A DNA stretch of 47,376 bases from positions 152,015-199,390 of the forward strand of contig NZ_WPCU01000006.1 in NCBI RefSeq assembly GCF_009742705.1, in the 5' to 3' direction. Under the pieces are notes generated by a model. That model saw only the letters and a list, made by a program, of their open reading frames with translations. It made no database searches and had not been told where the DNA came from. How positions within the stretch are numbered: position 1 is the first letter of the stretch; every line of letters starts with the position of its first letter. The position numbers and the translations under genes are program-made. The stretch comes from Auraticoccus cholistanensis. Its GTDB lineage: Bacteria; Actinomycetota; Actinomycetes; Propionibacteriales; Propionibacteriaceae. Of this stretch, positions 26,138 through 36,789 are shown one piece after another.

Positions 26138-26555
26138 GGGCGTCCGGCAACGGTCGGACCGGTGCCCGGCGGTAGCCGCCCCGCTCGAGCCCGGCGTCGA
26201 CCTCGAAGACGTTGGCCGAGGCCCGGTCGCCCGTGCGCAGCCACGACCACGCCGTCGCCAGCAGGTAGGCGGGCAGGAAGAACACGCCGAGCAGCGCGAA
26301 CCACTGCCAGCTGTGCCGTTCCTCGTGGTCCAGCAGACCGCCGCGCAGCTGCTCCGGCCGTCCCCGGCTGATGATCACGTTCCCCACGGTGAACGCCGCG
26401 GCGAAGGGGAACCGGGGACGGTAGCCGCCGGCCAGCCACAGCCCGCGCGGTCCGCGGCCGACCCGGGCGCCGCCGACCCGGGCGACGGCCAGCCCGAGCG
26501 GCGTGGACAGGTTGAGCCAGTTGCCGACCTCCCGCAGCCGGTGACGCCGCTCCAT
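26070..26555 (-). CDS. Conserved hypothetical protein with HEERH motif and membrane helix
   Basis: A 161-residue protein from ATG 26555. It shows NLSTPLGLAVARVGGARVGRGPRGLWLAGGYRPRFP, an AAAFTVGNVIISR strand, LDHEERHSWQWFALLGVFFLPAYLLATAWSWLRTGD with one membrane helix, and NVFEVDAGLERGGY (blocks in order). I recognise this layout as an actinobacterial family of unknown function. The HExxH sequence recalls a zinc metalloprotease site, but the helix follows at once and no third ligand is obvious. The Gly/Arg-rich tail after GGYRR, overlapping dinB antisense, is likely a read-on beyond the normal family end. Confidence 0.7.
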   Translation of the reverse strand: MERRHRLREVGNWLNLSTPLGLAVARVGGARVGRGPRGLWLAGGYRPRFPFAAAFTVGNVIISRGRPEQLRGGLLDHEERHSWQWFALLGVFFLPAYLLATAWSWLRTGDRASANVFEVDAGLERGGYRRAPVRPLPDALSGGRRGRGAGRPRPGGGSPRG

Positions 26556-26646
26556 CCGGCCAGTGTGGCAGCAGGCCGGCATAAGTGGTCGGAGGAGCCG
26601 CGTGCCGGCAGGCGGCGCTGACCCGGGCGCCGGTTAGCGTCCCGAC

Positions 26647-27336
26647 ATGACAGAACCGCGCAAGATCCCGCGCAGGACGCTCATGATCGGCTCCGCCGCC
26701 GCGGCAGCCGTGGCCGGACTCGACGCCCTCCCGGCCGAGGCGGCCCTCGATCCCCGACGCCGAGCCCGCTTCGCCGTCTGGGACCCGATCACCGACCGCT
26801 CGACCACCGCGATGAGTCCCCGGCGCGTCACGGTGCACATCGCCGTCACCCGGAGCGCCGACATCTACGGCCCCCAGAAGGGAGCCGGGGGCAGCTACGC
26901 GCACTTCTACAACCCGCGCTCCGGTGCACCCCGGCAGCACCAGACCATGGACCGCCGCGCCGCCGCCGACCTCAACGGCAGCAACGCGAGCATCTCGGTC
27001 GAGCACGCCGGCCTCGTCGGCGACGCGATGACCGACAGCCAGCTGACGAACCTGGCCAAGATCTTCGCCTGGGCCGTCATCCACTGCGGGGTGCCCAACC
27101 GGATCGCGACCGTCGGCAACCTCAGCGGGCTGGCCTGGCACCGGCTGGGCATCGACGGCAACTTCGGCGCCTACGACCCCGACGACCGTCGGACCTGGTG
27201 CCGCAAGCAGACCGGTGCCGTCTGGTCCAGCGCCCAGGGCAAGACGTGCCCGACCAACAAGTTCATCAACCAGATCCCCACCGTCTACGGGCGGGCGCAG
27301 GACTGGCTGAAGACCTGGGGCGGACGCCCCGGCTGA
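26647..27336 (+). CDS. Tat-exported N-acetylmuramoyl-L-alanine amidase-like protein
   Basis: A 229-residue protein with a twin-arginine signal (PRRTLMIGSAAAAAVAGL, cut near AEA at residue 32). The rest resembles the Amidase_2/PGRP fold. VTVHIAVT gives the first zinc histidine (H64), HRLGIDGN the second, and GKTCPTN sits where family members have K-x-C/D-P-G. Enzymes of this fold cut between muramic acid and the stem peptide of peptidoglycan. It stands alone, with its own start at 26647. Weak points are the missing WH and YH motifs, so activity is inferred. Confidence 0.75.
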   Translation: MTEPRKIPRRTLMIGSAAAAAVAGLDALPAEAALDPRRRARFAVWDPITDRSTTAMSPRRVTVHIAVTRSADIYGPQKGAGGSYAHFYNPRSGAPRQHQTMDRRAAADLNGSNASISVEHAGLVGDAMTDSQLTNLAKIFAWAVIHCGVPNRIATVGNLSGLAWHRLGIDGNFGAYDPDDRRTWCRKQTGAVWSSAQGKTCPTNKFINQIPTVYGRAQDWLKTWGGRPG

Positions 27337-27361
27337 GCCCGGGCGGGCCGGCCGCCGTGGG

Positions 27362-28003
27362 TCAGCCGCGCCGCCTGGCCCGCACGACGACGTCGGACAG
27401 GGCCCGTTCCCTCCCGTCGTGGCCGGGCACCGTGCGCGACCGCTCCTCGGCGGTGACGACCTCCCATCGGTCGGCGTCCAGCCGCGCGGTGATGCCCGCG
27501 ACCGTGGCCGTCGCCTCCGCGGGGGCTTGGTGCTGGTGGCCGGCGGTCCCGGCGGCGCTCGGCAGGTGGCCCACCACCAGCAGCGTCCCTCCGACGCCCA
27601 CCCAGCCGGCGATGCGCTGGTAGAAGTCGAGCTGCGGCATCGCCGGATGGGCGTAGTGCGTCATCACCAGGTCGAAGCTCGTCTCCGGCTCCCAGTCGCC
27701 GAGGTCGGCCTCGACCCACTCCACGCCCGAGCCGGCACCACGTCCGGCGGCCACAGCCAGCGCCTCGGCCGAGATGTCCACGGCCGTCACCCGCCAGCCG
27801 CGGGCGGCGAGCCAGAGGGCTTCGGCGCCGACGCCGCAGCCGGCGTCCAGGGCCGTGCCGGGGGTCAGGCCGGCGGTCTCGCGGACGAGGTGGGGGTTCG
27901 GCGGGTTCGTCGCCATGGACCCAGGACCGCTCGTCCTGCTCCGCCAGTGCTGCTGCCAGTAGTCCTGGTCGAACGCGTGGCCGTGGTCAGGTGCGTGCGT
28001 CAT
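27362..28003 (-). CDS. Class I SAM-dependent methyltransferase
   Basis: A 213-residue methyltransferase. The SAM-binding motif I is ALDAGCGVGAEALWLAARGW, motif II the acidic VTAVDISAEAL, and the middle has VEWVEADLGDWEPETSFDLVMTHYAH. The N-terminus FDQDYWQQHW is typical of the TehB/thiopurine-like group. ATG 28003 follows GAGGAG. Substrate is unknown; relatives act on small molecules or tellurite/metalloids. Confidence 0.87.
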   Translation of the reverse strand: MTHAPDHGHAFDQDYWQQHWRSRTSGPGSMATNPPNPHLVRETAGLTPGTALDAGCGVGAEALWLAARGWRVTAVDISAEALAVAAGRGAGSGVEWVEADLGDWEPETSFDLVMTHYAHPAMPQLDFYQRIAGWVGVGGTLLVVGHLPSAAGTAGHQHQAPAEATATVAGITARLDADRWEVVTAEERSRTVPGHDGRERALSDVVVRARRRG

Positions 28004-28106
28004 CGGTCTCCTCGTGCTGGTGGACGTGTCGAGGGTGCGTCGTCCGCCCGCATGAGGCAAGGGTGCTTGCGAGAACGGCAAGACTGCGAAGCCTGGCCCG
28101 TGCGAG

Positions 28107-29567
<1,461 letters not shown>

Positions 29568-29660
29568 CCGGACGGGGGTCGGCGAGTTTGGCCCTGTACG
29601 GGGGAGGCGGGCGCTGCCTAGCCTGGCAGCTGTCCCTGCCCCCACCCCCGAAGGCTCGTC

Positions 29661-30425
29661 ATGACCCACCCCCGCACACCCTCGCCCGCCCGCTCCCGCG
29701 CCGCGGTGCGCGTCCTCACCCTGCTGCTGGCCGCGCTGCTGTCCCTCGGCACCGTCGGCCTGGTGTCCGCGCCCGAGGCCTCGGCCTACACCTGGACCCG
29801 CACGCTCCGCGAGGGATCCAGCGGCGCCGACGTCCGCGAGCTCCAGATCCGCGTCGCCGGCTGGGCCGCCGACGGACCGTCACGCACCCACGTCGCCGTC
29901 GACGGCCAGTTCGGGCCCGGCACCCGGGCCGCCGTCGTCCGCTTCCAGCGCGCCTACGGCCTGACCGCCGACGGCGTGGTCGGCCCCGCCACCCACGCCG
30001 CCCTCAACGCGCTGGAGGACGCCGACGGCTCCACCCGCCACTTCGACTTCGCCGAGTTCCACTCCAAGGACGGCGCCGGCTTCAGCGGCGGCAAGGTCGG
30101 CTCGGCCGAGGTGCGCGAGAACGTGCGACGGCTGATGTACAAGTTGGAGGCCGTCCGCAAGAAGGCCGGGAACGCGCCGATCACCGTCAACAGCGGGTTC
30201 CGCAGCGCCAGCCACAACGCCGCCGTGGGTGGTGCCTCCAACAGCCAGCACATGTACGGCATCGCCGCCGACATCGTGATCAGCGGCCGCTCGGTGAGCC
30301 AGACCATCGGCTACGCCCAGACCTCCGGGTTCTCCGGGATCATCCGCTACAGCACCTTCACCCACGTCGACAGCCGGGCCGAGTACCCGGCCTACGGCTC
30401 GGCCAGCTACTACTGGGCGGTCTGA
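29661..30425 (+). CDS. Secreted peptidoglycan-binding M15-type D,D-carboxypeptidase
   Basis: A 254-residue exported protein. A signal peptide (VLTLLLAALLSLGTVGLV, cut after SAPEASA about residue 41) precedes a peptidoglycan-binding domain (50-118; LREGSSGADVRELQIRV and VVRFQRAYGLTADGVVGPAT). The C-terminal peptidase M15 domain shows SGFRS, SQHMYGIAADI (zinc His and Asp) and THVDSR (third zinc ligand). It should trim D-Ala or cross-bridges in the cell wall. It ends at a strong hairpin terminator shared with the convergent GH38 gene. Confidence 0.92.
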   Translation: MTHPRTPSPARSRAAVRVLTLLLAALLSLGTVGLVSAPEASAYTWTRTLREGSSGADVRELQIRVAGWAADGPSRTHVAVDGQFGPGTRAAVVRFQRAYGLTADGVVGPATHAALNALEDADGSTRHFDFAEFHSKDGAGFSGGKVGSAEVRENVRRLMYKLEAVRKKAGNAPITVNSGFRSASHNAAVGGASNSQHMYGIAADIVISGRSVSQTIGYAQTSGFSGIIRYSTFTHVDSRAEYPAYGSASYYWAV

Positions 30426-30436
30426 CCCCCGGACGC

Positions 30437-30475
30437 CGACAAGCTCAGCCCGCGTGCTGCGGGCTGAGCCTGTCG
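30437..30475. terminator. Strong bidirectional hairpin terminator
   Basis: GCTCAGCCCGC (30443-30453) pairs perfectly with GCGGGCTGAGC (30459-30469) over a GTGCT loop, extended by CGACA/TGTCG after one mismatch. It lies between the convergent M15 and GH38 genes and can stop both transcripts. Confidence 0.85.
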
Positions 30476-30490
30476 CGTCTGCGGCGGGCC

Positions 30491-33400
30491 TCAGCGGCTG
30501 AAGCGGAGGGTGACCAGCTGGAAGGGACGCAGCTCCAGCTGGGCCGTCGCTCCCGACAGGTCGCCGCAGGGGCGGACGCCCGGGGTGCCGGGCCGCTCGA
30601 GCAGGTCCACGGCCTGGACCGAGGTCGCGCCCGCCACGGCGACGGTGCCGCGGGCGCGGGCGCCGCGGGACTCGTAGAGCCGCACCACCACGTCGCCGCT
30701 GCGGTCGGCGGCCAGCTTGACGGCCTCGACCACGATGGCCGGGTCCGACACCGTCACCAGCGGCTCCACCGGCCCGGAACCGGTCACCTGGCGCGGCGCC
30801 AGGTTGGTCCGGTAGCCCTCCTCGACCGCGTGCGCGACCAGCGCGCCCGGACGCACGGTGACGGCCAGGCTGTGACGGCCCTGGTCGGCCTCGGGGTCGG
30901 GGAACAGCGGCGCGCGCACCAGCGACAGCCGCACCGTGGTGGTGGTGCCGCCGTCGGGGCGGGCGTGCCGGCGGATGTCGTGACCGTAGGTGGAGTCGTT
31001 GCTGACCGCCACGCCGTAGTCCGGCTCACCCACGTGCACCCAGCGGTGGGCGCAGGTCTCGAACCGGGCCGCCTCCCAGGAGGTGTTGGTGTGGGTGGGG
31101 CGCAGCACGTGCCCGAACTGGGTCTCCGAGGCGGCCCGGTCGGCGTGCACGTCGAAGCCCCAGGCCAGCTTGAGCAGCTTCTGCCGCTCGTGCCAGTCCA
31201 GGTCGTGCTCGACCCGCAGGCTCTCCGCTCCCGGGGCCAGCACCAGCCGCTGCACCACCGTGGACTCCCCGAAGCGACGGGTGACCTGCAGGCAGGCCGC
31301 CTCGCCGGCCTCCACCGGCTCCACCGACTCCGCCTCGGTCAGGTCGCGGACGGTGCGGCGGTAGTACTCGTCGATGTCCCAGGCGTCCCAGGCCACCGGC
31401 TCGTCGCGGTGGAGCTGGAGCAGGTTCCCCCGCGTGCCCGGGGCGATCGCCTCGCGCCCGGTGGCGGCGTCCACCATCGAGGTGACGAGGCCGTCGGCGT
31501 CCACCCGCACCGTCAGCCGCTCGTTGCGCAGCGTCCAGCCGTCGCCGTCCTGCTCGAGGGAGGCCGACCCGGACACCACCACCGGGCCCACGCCCAGGGC
31601 GGGGACGCCGTCGCGGGGGTGCGGGGCGGCGTTGGCCAGCAGCACCTGGTCGCCCTCGCCCACCAGGGCGGCCAGCGCGGCGTCGGTCACCGCCTGCGCC
31701 CGCTCGGTGATGGCGGCGTGGTTGCGCTCGGCGTCGGAGTGCACCCAGGCGATCGAGCTGCCCGGCAGGATGTCGTGGAACTGCAGCAGCAGCAGCATCT
31801 GCCACAGCTCCTCCAGCTCGGCGTAGGGGTACTCGAAAGAGGTCCGGCTGGCCGCGGTGGCCGCCCACAGCTCGGCCTCGCGGAGCAGGTGCTCGTTGCG
31901 CCGGTTGCCCTGCTTGGTCCGCAGCTGGCTGGTGTAGGTGCCGCGGTGCAGCTCCAGGTACATCTCGCCCGACCACACCGGCGGCTGCGGGTACTCGGCC
32001 TCGGCGGCGGTGAAGAAGTCCCGCGGGCTCATCAGCTCCACCTTGGGCGAGCCCTCCAGCGAGGCCGTCCGCCGCGCCCTGGCCACCATCTCGCGGGTGG
32101 GTCCGCCACCGCCGTCGCCGTGGCCGAAGGGCAGCAACGAGATGGAGCCGTGGCCCTTCTCGCGGTACTGCCGCGACGCCCGCGCCAGCTCCTCACCCGA
32201 GATGGTGCCGTTGTAGGTGTCGGCGGGCGGGAAGTGGGTGAAGACCTGCGAGCCGTCGATGCCCTCCCAGCGGAAGGTGTGGTGCGGCATCGTGTTGGTC
32301 TGGTTCCACGAGATCTTCTGCGTCAGGAACCAGCGCGAGGAGGAGGCCAGCACGATCTGCGGCAGCGCCGCGGAGTAGCCGAAGGAGTCCGGCAGCCAGA
32401 CCTCCTCGGTCTCCACCCCGAAGCGGTCGAGGAAGAAGCTCTTGCCAGCCACGAACTGGCGGGCCATCGCCTCACCACCGGGCATGTTGGTGTCGGACTC
32501 GACCCACATGCCGCCGACCGGGACGAACTGCCCGCGCCGCACCAGGTCGCGGATCCGCTCGAACAGCGCCGGGTAGTCCCGCTCGATCCAGGCCAGCTGC
32601 TGGGCCGAGGAGCAGGCGAAGACGAAGTCGTCGTGGGCGTCGGCGAGGTCGGCGACGTTGCTGAAGGTGCGGGCGCACTTGCGCACGGTCTCGCGCAGCG
32701 GCCACAGCCAGGCGGAGTCGATGTGGGCGTGGCCGACCGCCGCCACGCGGTGCGCGCTGGGGACGGCGGGGGAGGCCAGCACCCCGGCGAGCGCCTCGCG
32801 GCCGGCCGTCGCGGTGCCGGCCACGTCGGCGGGGTCGACCGCGTCGACCATCCGCTGCAGCGCGAGCAGGATGTCGCTGCGCCGGGGGTCGGCCGGGTCC
32901 AGCGTGACCATCAGCCCCGAGAGGGTGGCCACGTCGGCCAGCAGCTCCTGCACGGCCACGTCGAGCAGCACCACGTCGACCGCGCGCAGCTGGTACAGCG
33001 GCTCGTCGCCGGCGGTGGCCTTGTCGCCGAGCGGGGTGGGCCGGAAGCCCCAGCCGCGGGCGACGTCGGGGTTGGCCGCGGCCTCGAGGTAGAGGTCGAT
33101 GGCGGCCGGGTCCTCCACCGGCACCCAGCTGTTGTCGGGGGCGACGCCCTTGATGGTGGTGCCATCGGGACGCCAGGCCAGCGCCTCGGCGTTGAAGCCC
33201 GGGCCGCCGGTGAAGCCGAGGTCGACCGACAGCTCGGCCCGGGTGCCCTCGGGGAGCGCGCCGTCGACGTACCACTCCGCCGGCACCGCGCCGGTGACGT
33301 GCAGCCAGGTGGTGCTCCACGGGCGGCCCCACCGGGCGCCCACCTCGATCGGCTCGTAGTCGGCCGCCAGCGCCTCGGACACCGGCACCGGCTCGTCGGG

Positions 33401-33514
33401 CACGTGCCAGGCGGTGAGGTCCAGGGCGGCCCGGCCGCGGTGCAGGGCGGGCATCAGGTGGTCGACGACGAAGCGGCGCACCCGACCCTCGAGCAGGGTC
33501 GACTGATCGTGCAT
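30491..33514 (-). CDS. Alpha-mannosidase (GH38)
   Basis: A 1007-residue cytosolic GH38 enzyme without signal peptide, releasing mannose from alpha-mannosides by a retaining, metal-dependent mechanism. The metal motif GHAHIDSAWLWP (residues 261-272) and the nucleophile D376 in EVWLPDSFGYSAALPQI are visible. Also present are SWNQTNTMPHHTFRWEGIDGS and the long beta-sandwich C-terminal half. The ATG at 33514 lies 43 bases after the dyad operator at 33558-33578. With ROK, ABC importer, GH76 and manA nearby it forms a mannan-use locus; it is predicted to act on imported manno-oligosaccharides. Confidence 0.95.
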   Translation of the reverse strand: MHDQSTLLEGRVRRFVVDHLMPALHRGRAALDLTAWHVPDEPVPVSEALAADYEPIEVGARWGRPWSTTWLHVTGAVPAEWYVDGALPEGTRAELSVDLGFTGGPGFNAEALAWRPDGTTIKGVAPDNSWVPVEDPAAIDLYLEAAANPDVARGWGFRPTPLGDKATAGDEPLYQLRAVDVVLLDVAVQELLADVATLSGLMVTLDPADPRRSDILLALQRMVDAVDPADVAGTATAGREALAGVLASPAVPSAHRVAAVGHAHIDSAWLWPLRETVRKCARTFSNVADLADAHDDFVFACSSAQQLAWIERDYPALFERIRDLVRRGQFVPVGGMWVESDTNMPGGEAMARQFVAGKSFFLDRFGVETEEVWLPDSFGYSAALPQIVLASSSRWFLTQKISWNQTNTMPHHTFRWEGIDGSQVFTHFPPADTYNGTISGEELARASRQYREKGHGSISLLPFGHGDGGGGPTREMVARARRTASLEGSPKVELMSPRDFFTAAEAEYPQPPVWSGEMYLELHRGTYTSQLRTKQGNRRNEHLLREAELWAATAASRTSFEYPYAELEELWQMLLLLQFHDILPGSSIAWVHSDAERNHAAITERAQAVTDAALAALVGEGDQVLLANAAPHPRDGVPALGVGPVVVSGSASLEQDGDGWTLRNERLTVRVDADGLVTSMVDAATGREAIAPGTRGNLLQLHRDEPVAWDAWDIDEYYRRTVRDLTEAESVEPVEAGEAACLQVTRRFGESTVVQRLVLAPGAESLRVEHDLDWHERQKLLKLAWGFDVHADRAASETQFGHVLRPTHTNTSWEAARFETCAHRWVHVGEPDYGVAVSNDSTYGHDIRRHARPDGGTTTTVRLSLVRAPLFPDPEADQGRHSLAVTVRPGALVAHAVEEGYRTNLAPRQVTGSGPVEPLVTVSDPAIVVEAVKLAADRSGDVVVRLYESRGARARGTVAVAGATSVQAVDLLERPGTPGVRPCGDLSGATAQLELRPFQLVTLRFSR

Positions 33515-33557
33515 GCTGTTGGGCTCCTCGGTTCGGGAAGAGGGGATGCCCCGACAC

Positions 33558-33578
33558 TAACTCAAACAGGTTGAGTTA
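33558..33578. promoter_or_regulatory. Dyad operator upstream of GH38 gene
   Basis: TAACTCAA (33558-33565) and TTGAGTTA (33571-33578) are perfect 8-base inverted repeats around ACAGG, between the ROK stop (33586) and the GH38 start (33514). It is the natural site for the adjacent ROK repressor; that pairing is inference. Confidence 0.65.
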
Positions 33579-33585
33579 ATAACCC

Positions 33586-34788
33586 TCACTCCATCATCAG
33601 CCCGGACGGCCGCGGGGCCAGGAAGTGGTCGAGCACCAGGGCCGCCGCGCCTCGGGCGGCGCCCACGTCGGCGAGCCGGCTGCTGCGGACCTCGAGGTCC
33701 TCGCGGGCGGTCAGCATGGCGGGGACCTCGCGCTGCAGCACCTCGAGCTGGTGCTCGGCCAGGGCCGGCCAGGAGGGGCCGCCCATCACCACGGTGCCGA
33801 GGTCGAGGAAGTTGACCAGGGTGGCGACGCCGCGCGCCAGGTCGCGGGCGGCCGTGCGCAGCACCCGCAGCGCACCCCGGTGGCCGGTGTCGGCCAGCCG
33901 GCACAGCTCGGCGAACTCCTCCGCGCTCGCCGGGCCCTCCCGGCGGGCGAGGACGTCCGCGGCCCGGGCCTTGCGGACCAGCGACGACGGCATGGTCGTG
34001 GTGTGCAGCATCCCCGACAGCCGGGGGTCGGAGTCGGTCCGGCGCCGCGACACGTACATGTCGCCGACCTCCCCCACGTTGTTGGTGGCGCCGCGGTGGA
34101 CGGAGCCGTTGAGCACGGCCCCGGCGGCGATGCCGCTGCCCAGGTAGAGGTAGAGGAAGTCCCCGCGGGTGCCCTCGGGACTCCAGTGCTCCCCGGTCAC
34201 CGCGGCGGTGACGTCCTTGTCCAGCAGCACCGGCCACCCGGTGACGCGGTGCAGCTCGCTGCGCAGCGGGACGTCCTCCCAGCCGGGCAGCTGGGGCGGG
34301 CGGTGCAGCCGCCCGGCCACCACGTCGATGGGCCCCGGTGCCGCCACCCCGATGCCGAGCACGCTGCCGGGGTCCAGCTCGGCCCCGACCTCCTCGCTCA
34401 GCGCGACGATCAGCCGCACCACCTCCTCCGGCTCGGGAGAGCGGGGGGCCGGACGGGTCAGCCGCGCCTGCACGTTGCCGGCCAGGTCGAGCGAGACGAC
34501 GGTCAGCGTGGCGGGGTCGATGTGGACCCCGATCGCGTGCCAGCGCTCGGGGCGGACCCGCAGCAGCGTCCGCGGCTTCCCGCGACCGGCCACCACGCGC
34601 TCGCCCTCGTCGACCACGGCCTGCTCGATCAGCCGCCGGGTGATGTTGCTGATGGTCTGCGGCGTCAGCCCGGTGAGCCGTCCCAGCTCGACCCGGCTGA
34701 CACCGCCGGGGTGGCGCCGGATGGCGTCGAGCACGACGTTCTGGTTGTAGTCGCCCAGCCTGGGCTGGTTCGTCCCTCGGGGTGCCAC
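33586..34788 (-). CDS. ROK-family transcriptional regulator
   Basis: A 400-residue ROK repressor. Residues 10-70 are a winged helix (YNQNVVLDAIRRHPGGVSRVELGRLTGLTPQTISN). The kinase-like domain follows with VLGIGVAAPGPID, DVTAAVTGEHW and FLYLYLGSGIAAGAVLNG. The usual zinc motif CxCGxxGC after GEVGD is missing, as in some regulators that no longer need it. GTG 34788 follows GGAGGAGG. It diverges from the sugar ABC transporter and stands upstream of GH38, so it probably senses a mannose-type sugar and represses both. Confidence 0.92.
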   Translation of the reverse strand: MAPRGTNQPRLGDYNQNVVLDAIRRHPGGVSRVELGRLTGLTPQTISNITRRLIEQAVVDEGERVVAGRGKPRTLLRVRPERWHAIGVHIDPATLTVVSLDLAGNVQARLTRPAPRSPEPEEVVRLIVALSEEVGAELDPGSVLGIGVAAPGPIDVVAGRLHRPPQLPGWEDVPLRSELHRVTGWPVLLDKDVTAAVTGEHWSPEGTRGDFLYLYLGSGIAAGAVLNGSVHRGATNNVGEVGDMYVSRRRTDSDPRLSGMLHTTTMPSSLVRKARAADVLARREGPASAEEFAELCRLADTGHRGALRVLRTAARDLARGVATLVNFLDLGTVVMGGPSWPALAEHQLEVLQREVPAMLTAREDLEVRSSRLADVGAARGAAALVLDHFLAPRPSGLMME

Positions 34789-34936
34789 GCGTCCTCCTCC
34801 GCCGGGTGCAGGTGGGTGGCGACCCCCTTGACCTGGTTGGAGGAGGAGCCTACTGTCACGTCTCGTCGCAGAGTTTATCCATCGAAGTGAGTAATTGTTC
34901 TGCGGGACCGACACCGACGTCAGGAAGTGAGGGGCC

Positions 34937-35905
34937 GTGACCACCACCGTCACCGGACTGGCCGACCCGGCCGAGCTGCCGGGTCCGGCCGGGGGCGTGC
35001 GCCCCGGCGGCCGCCGGCGCTACACCGCCCGGCAACGCCGCAACCTGCGGCTGGGGCTGCTGTTCATCAGCCCCTGGATCCTGGGCTTCCTCGTGCTGGT
35101 GGCCTACCCGCTGGTGTACTCGCTGGGGATCTCGCTGTTCAACCACACCGGGTTCCGCACCCCGGAGTGGGTGGGGCTGGGCAACTACTCCCGGCTGGTG
35201 CAGGACCCGCTGGTCGCGATCTCCTCGGCCAACACGCTGTTCTACGCGGCGCTGGCCGTGCCGATCGGGCTGGTGGTGGCCGTCGTGCTGGCGCTGGCGA
35301 TGAACCGGAAGGTCCCCGAGGTCGGGCTGTACCGCACCGCCCTGTACCTGCCCTCGCTGGTGCCGGTCTTCGCCCTCAGCTTCATCTTCATCGTCTTCGT
35401 CAACCCGAGCTTCGGGCTGCTGAACCAGTTCCTGGCCCTGTTCGGGGTGCCCGAGACCAACCTGCTGGGTGATCCCACCTCCGCCAAGCTCATCATCGTC
35501 ACGATGGCCCAGCTCGGTGCCGGCAACGCCGCGCTGATCTTCCTGGCCGGGCTCAACAACATCCCCGACAGCCTGTACGAGGCCGCCACCGTCGACGGCG
35601 CCGGCACGCTGCGGCAGTTCTTCTCCATCACGCTGCCGCTGCTCTCGCCCAGCATCCTGTTCAACCTGGTGACGGGGGTGTCGGGGGCGCTGCAGGTGTT
35701 CACCCAGGCCTACATCGTCACCGGCGGGGGACCGAACAACGGGACGTTGTTCTACATGTTCCACCTGTACAACTCCGCCTTCTCCTACGCCCAGCTGGGC
35801 TACGCCTCCGCGCTGGCGGTGGTGCTGTTCGGCGTCGGCATGGTGCTGGCCCTCATCATCTACGGACTGTCCCGACGGTTCGTCAACTACGACGTGACGG
35901 GGTGA
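34937..35905 (+). CDS. Sugar ABC transporter permease (MalF/UgpA type)
   Basis: A 322-residue inner-membrane permease of the carbohydrate uptake type 1 family, with about six membrane helices. The N-terminus LLFISPWILGFLVLVAYPLVYSL is typical of this side of the pair. The EAA loop EAATVDGAGTLRQFFSITLPLLSP contacts the ATPase. GTG 34937 opens the operon, diverging from the ROK gene; an AGGAAGTGAGG site precedes it. No ATPase gene is in the cluster, so a shared MsiK-like ATPase is expected, as is common in actinobacteria. Confidence 0.93.
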   Translation: MTTTVTGLADPAELPGPAGGVRPGGRRRYTARQRRNLRLGLLFISPWILGFLVLVAYPLVYSLGISLFNHTGFRTPEWVGLGNYSRLVQDPLVAISSANTLFYAALAVPIGLVVAVVLALAMNRKVPEVGLYRTALYLPSLVPVFALSFIFIVFVNPSFGLLNQFLALFGVPETNLLGDPTSAKLIIVTMAQLGAGNAALIFLAGLNNIPDSLYEAATVDGAGTLRQFFSITLPLLSPSILFNLVTGVSGALQVFTQAYIVTGGGPNNGTLFYMFHLYNSAFSYAQLGYASALAVVLFGVGMVLALIIYGLSRRFVNYDVTG

Positions 35906-36789
35906 CGCCGATGAGCACCGCAGCCACCGCACCCGGGCGCCGGGTCTCGCTGAAGACCCAGAACCGCGTCCGCCGCACCACCACGGGCATCATCGCCCGC
36001 GCCATCCTGATCGCGGTCTCCCTGCTCTTCCTGGTGCCGCTGTACTGGATGGTCATCACGGCCATGAAGACCGACGAGGAGCTGGCCGACTTCCCGCCCA
36101 GCCTGCTGCCGCAGAGCTGGAACTGGTCGATCTTCGGCGAGGCGGTGAACGCCTTCCCGTTCTGGCTGCAGTTCGGCAACAGCCTGCTCGTCACCGTGCT
36201 GGGCACCGTGCTGGCCGTGCTGTCCAGCTACGTGGTGGCCTACGGCTTCGCCTGCATCGACTGGCCGGGCCGCGACAAGGTCTTCTACCTGGTGCTGGCC
36301 ACCATTTTCATCCCCTTCCCGGTGGCCATCATCCCGCTGTTCGACCTCTTCGCCTGGCTCGGCTGGGTCAACACGCTGCTGCCGCTGATCGTCCCCAACG
36401 CCCTGGGCAGCGCCTTCTACATCTTCCTGCTGCGCCAGTTCCTGCTGCAGGCCTCGGTGGAGGCGATGGACGCCGCCCGCGTCGACGGGGCCAGCGAGTG
36501 GCGGATCTGCTGGCAGGTGGTGTTCCCGACCGCCCGCGGCGCCCTGATCGCGGTGGCGATCTTCGCCGCGGTGGCCTCGTGGAACGACTTCCTCGGCCCG
36601 CTGATCTACCTGCAGGACCCCTCGGTGCAGACCCTGGCCATCGGGCTGCAGTCCTTCTCCACCGAGACCGACACGTCCTTCAACCAGCTGATGGCCGCCT
36701 CGACGCTGACGGTGCTGCCGATGGTGGTCCTCTTCATCTTCTTCCAGCGCTACTTCGTCAAGGGCCTCAACGTGGGAGGGTTCCGATGA
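35902..36789 (+). CDS. Sugar ABC transporter permease (MalG/UgpE type)
   Basis: A 295-residue partner permease with about six helices. ALFLVPLYWMVITAMKT-like LLFLVPLYWMVITAMKTDEEL is the usual opening of MalG-type proteins, and EAMDAARVDGASEWRICWQVVFPTARG is its EAA loop. The start is GTG 35902, overlapping the previous stop, or ATG 35911 with a better ribosome site. It forms the channel with the 34937-35905 product; the substrate is probably a manno-oligosaccharide, judged by neighbours. Confidence 0.93.
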   Translation: MTPMSTAATAPGRRVSLKTQNRVRRTTTGIIARAILIAVSLLFLVPLYWMVITAMKTDEELADFPPSLLPQSWNWSIFGEAVNAFPFWLQFGNSLLVTVLGTVLAVLSSYVVAYGFACIDWPGRDKVFYLVLATIFIPFPVAIIPLFDLFAWLGWVNTLLPLIVPNALGSAFYIFLLRQFLLQASVEAMDAARVDGASEWRICWQVVFPTARGALIAVAIFAAVASWNDFLGPLIYLQDPSVQTLAIGLQSFSTETDTSFNQLMAASTLTVLPMVVLFIFFQRYFVKGLNVGGFR

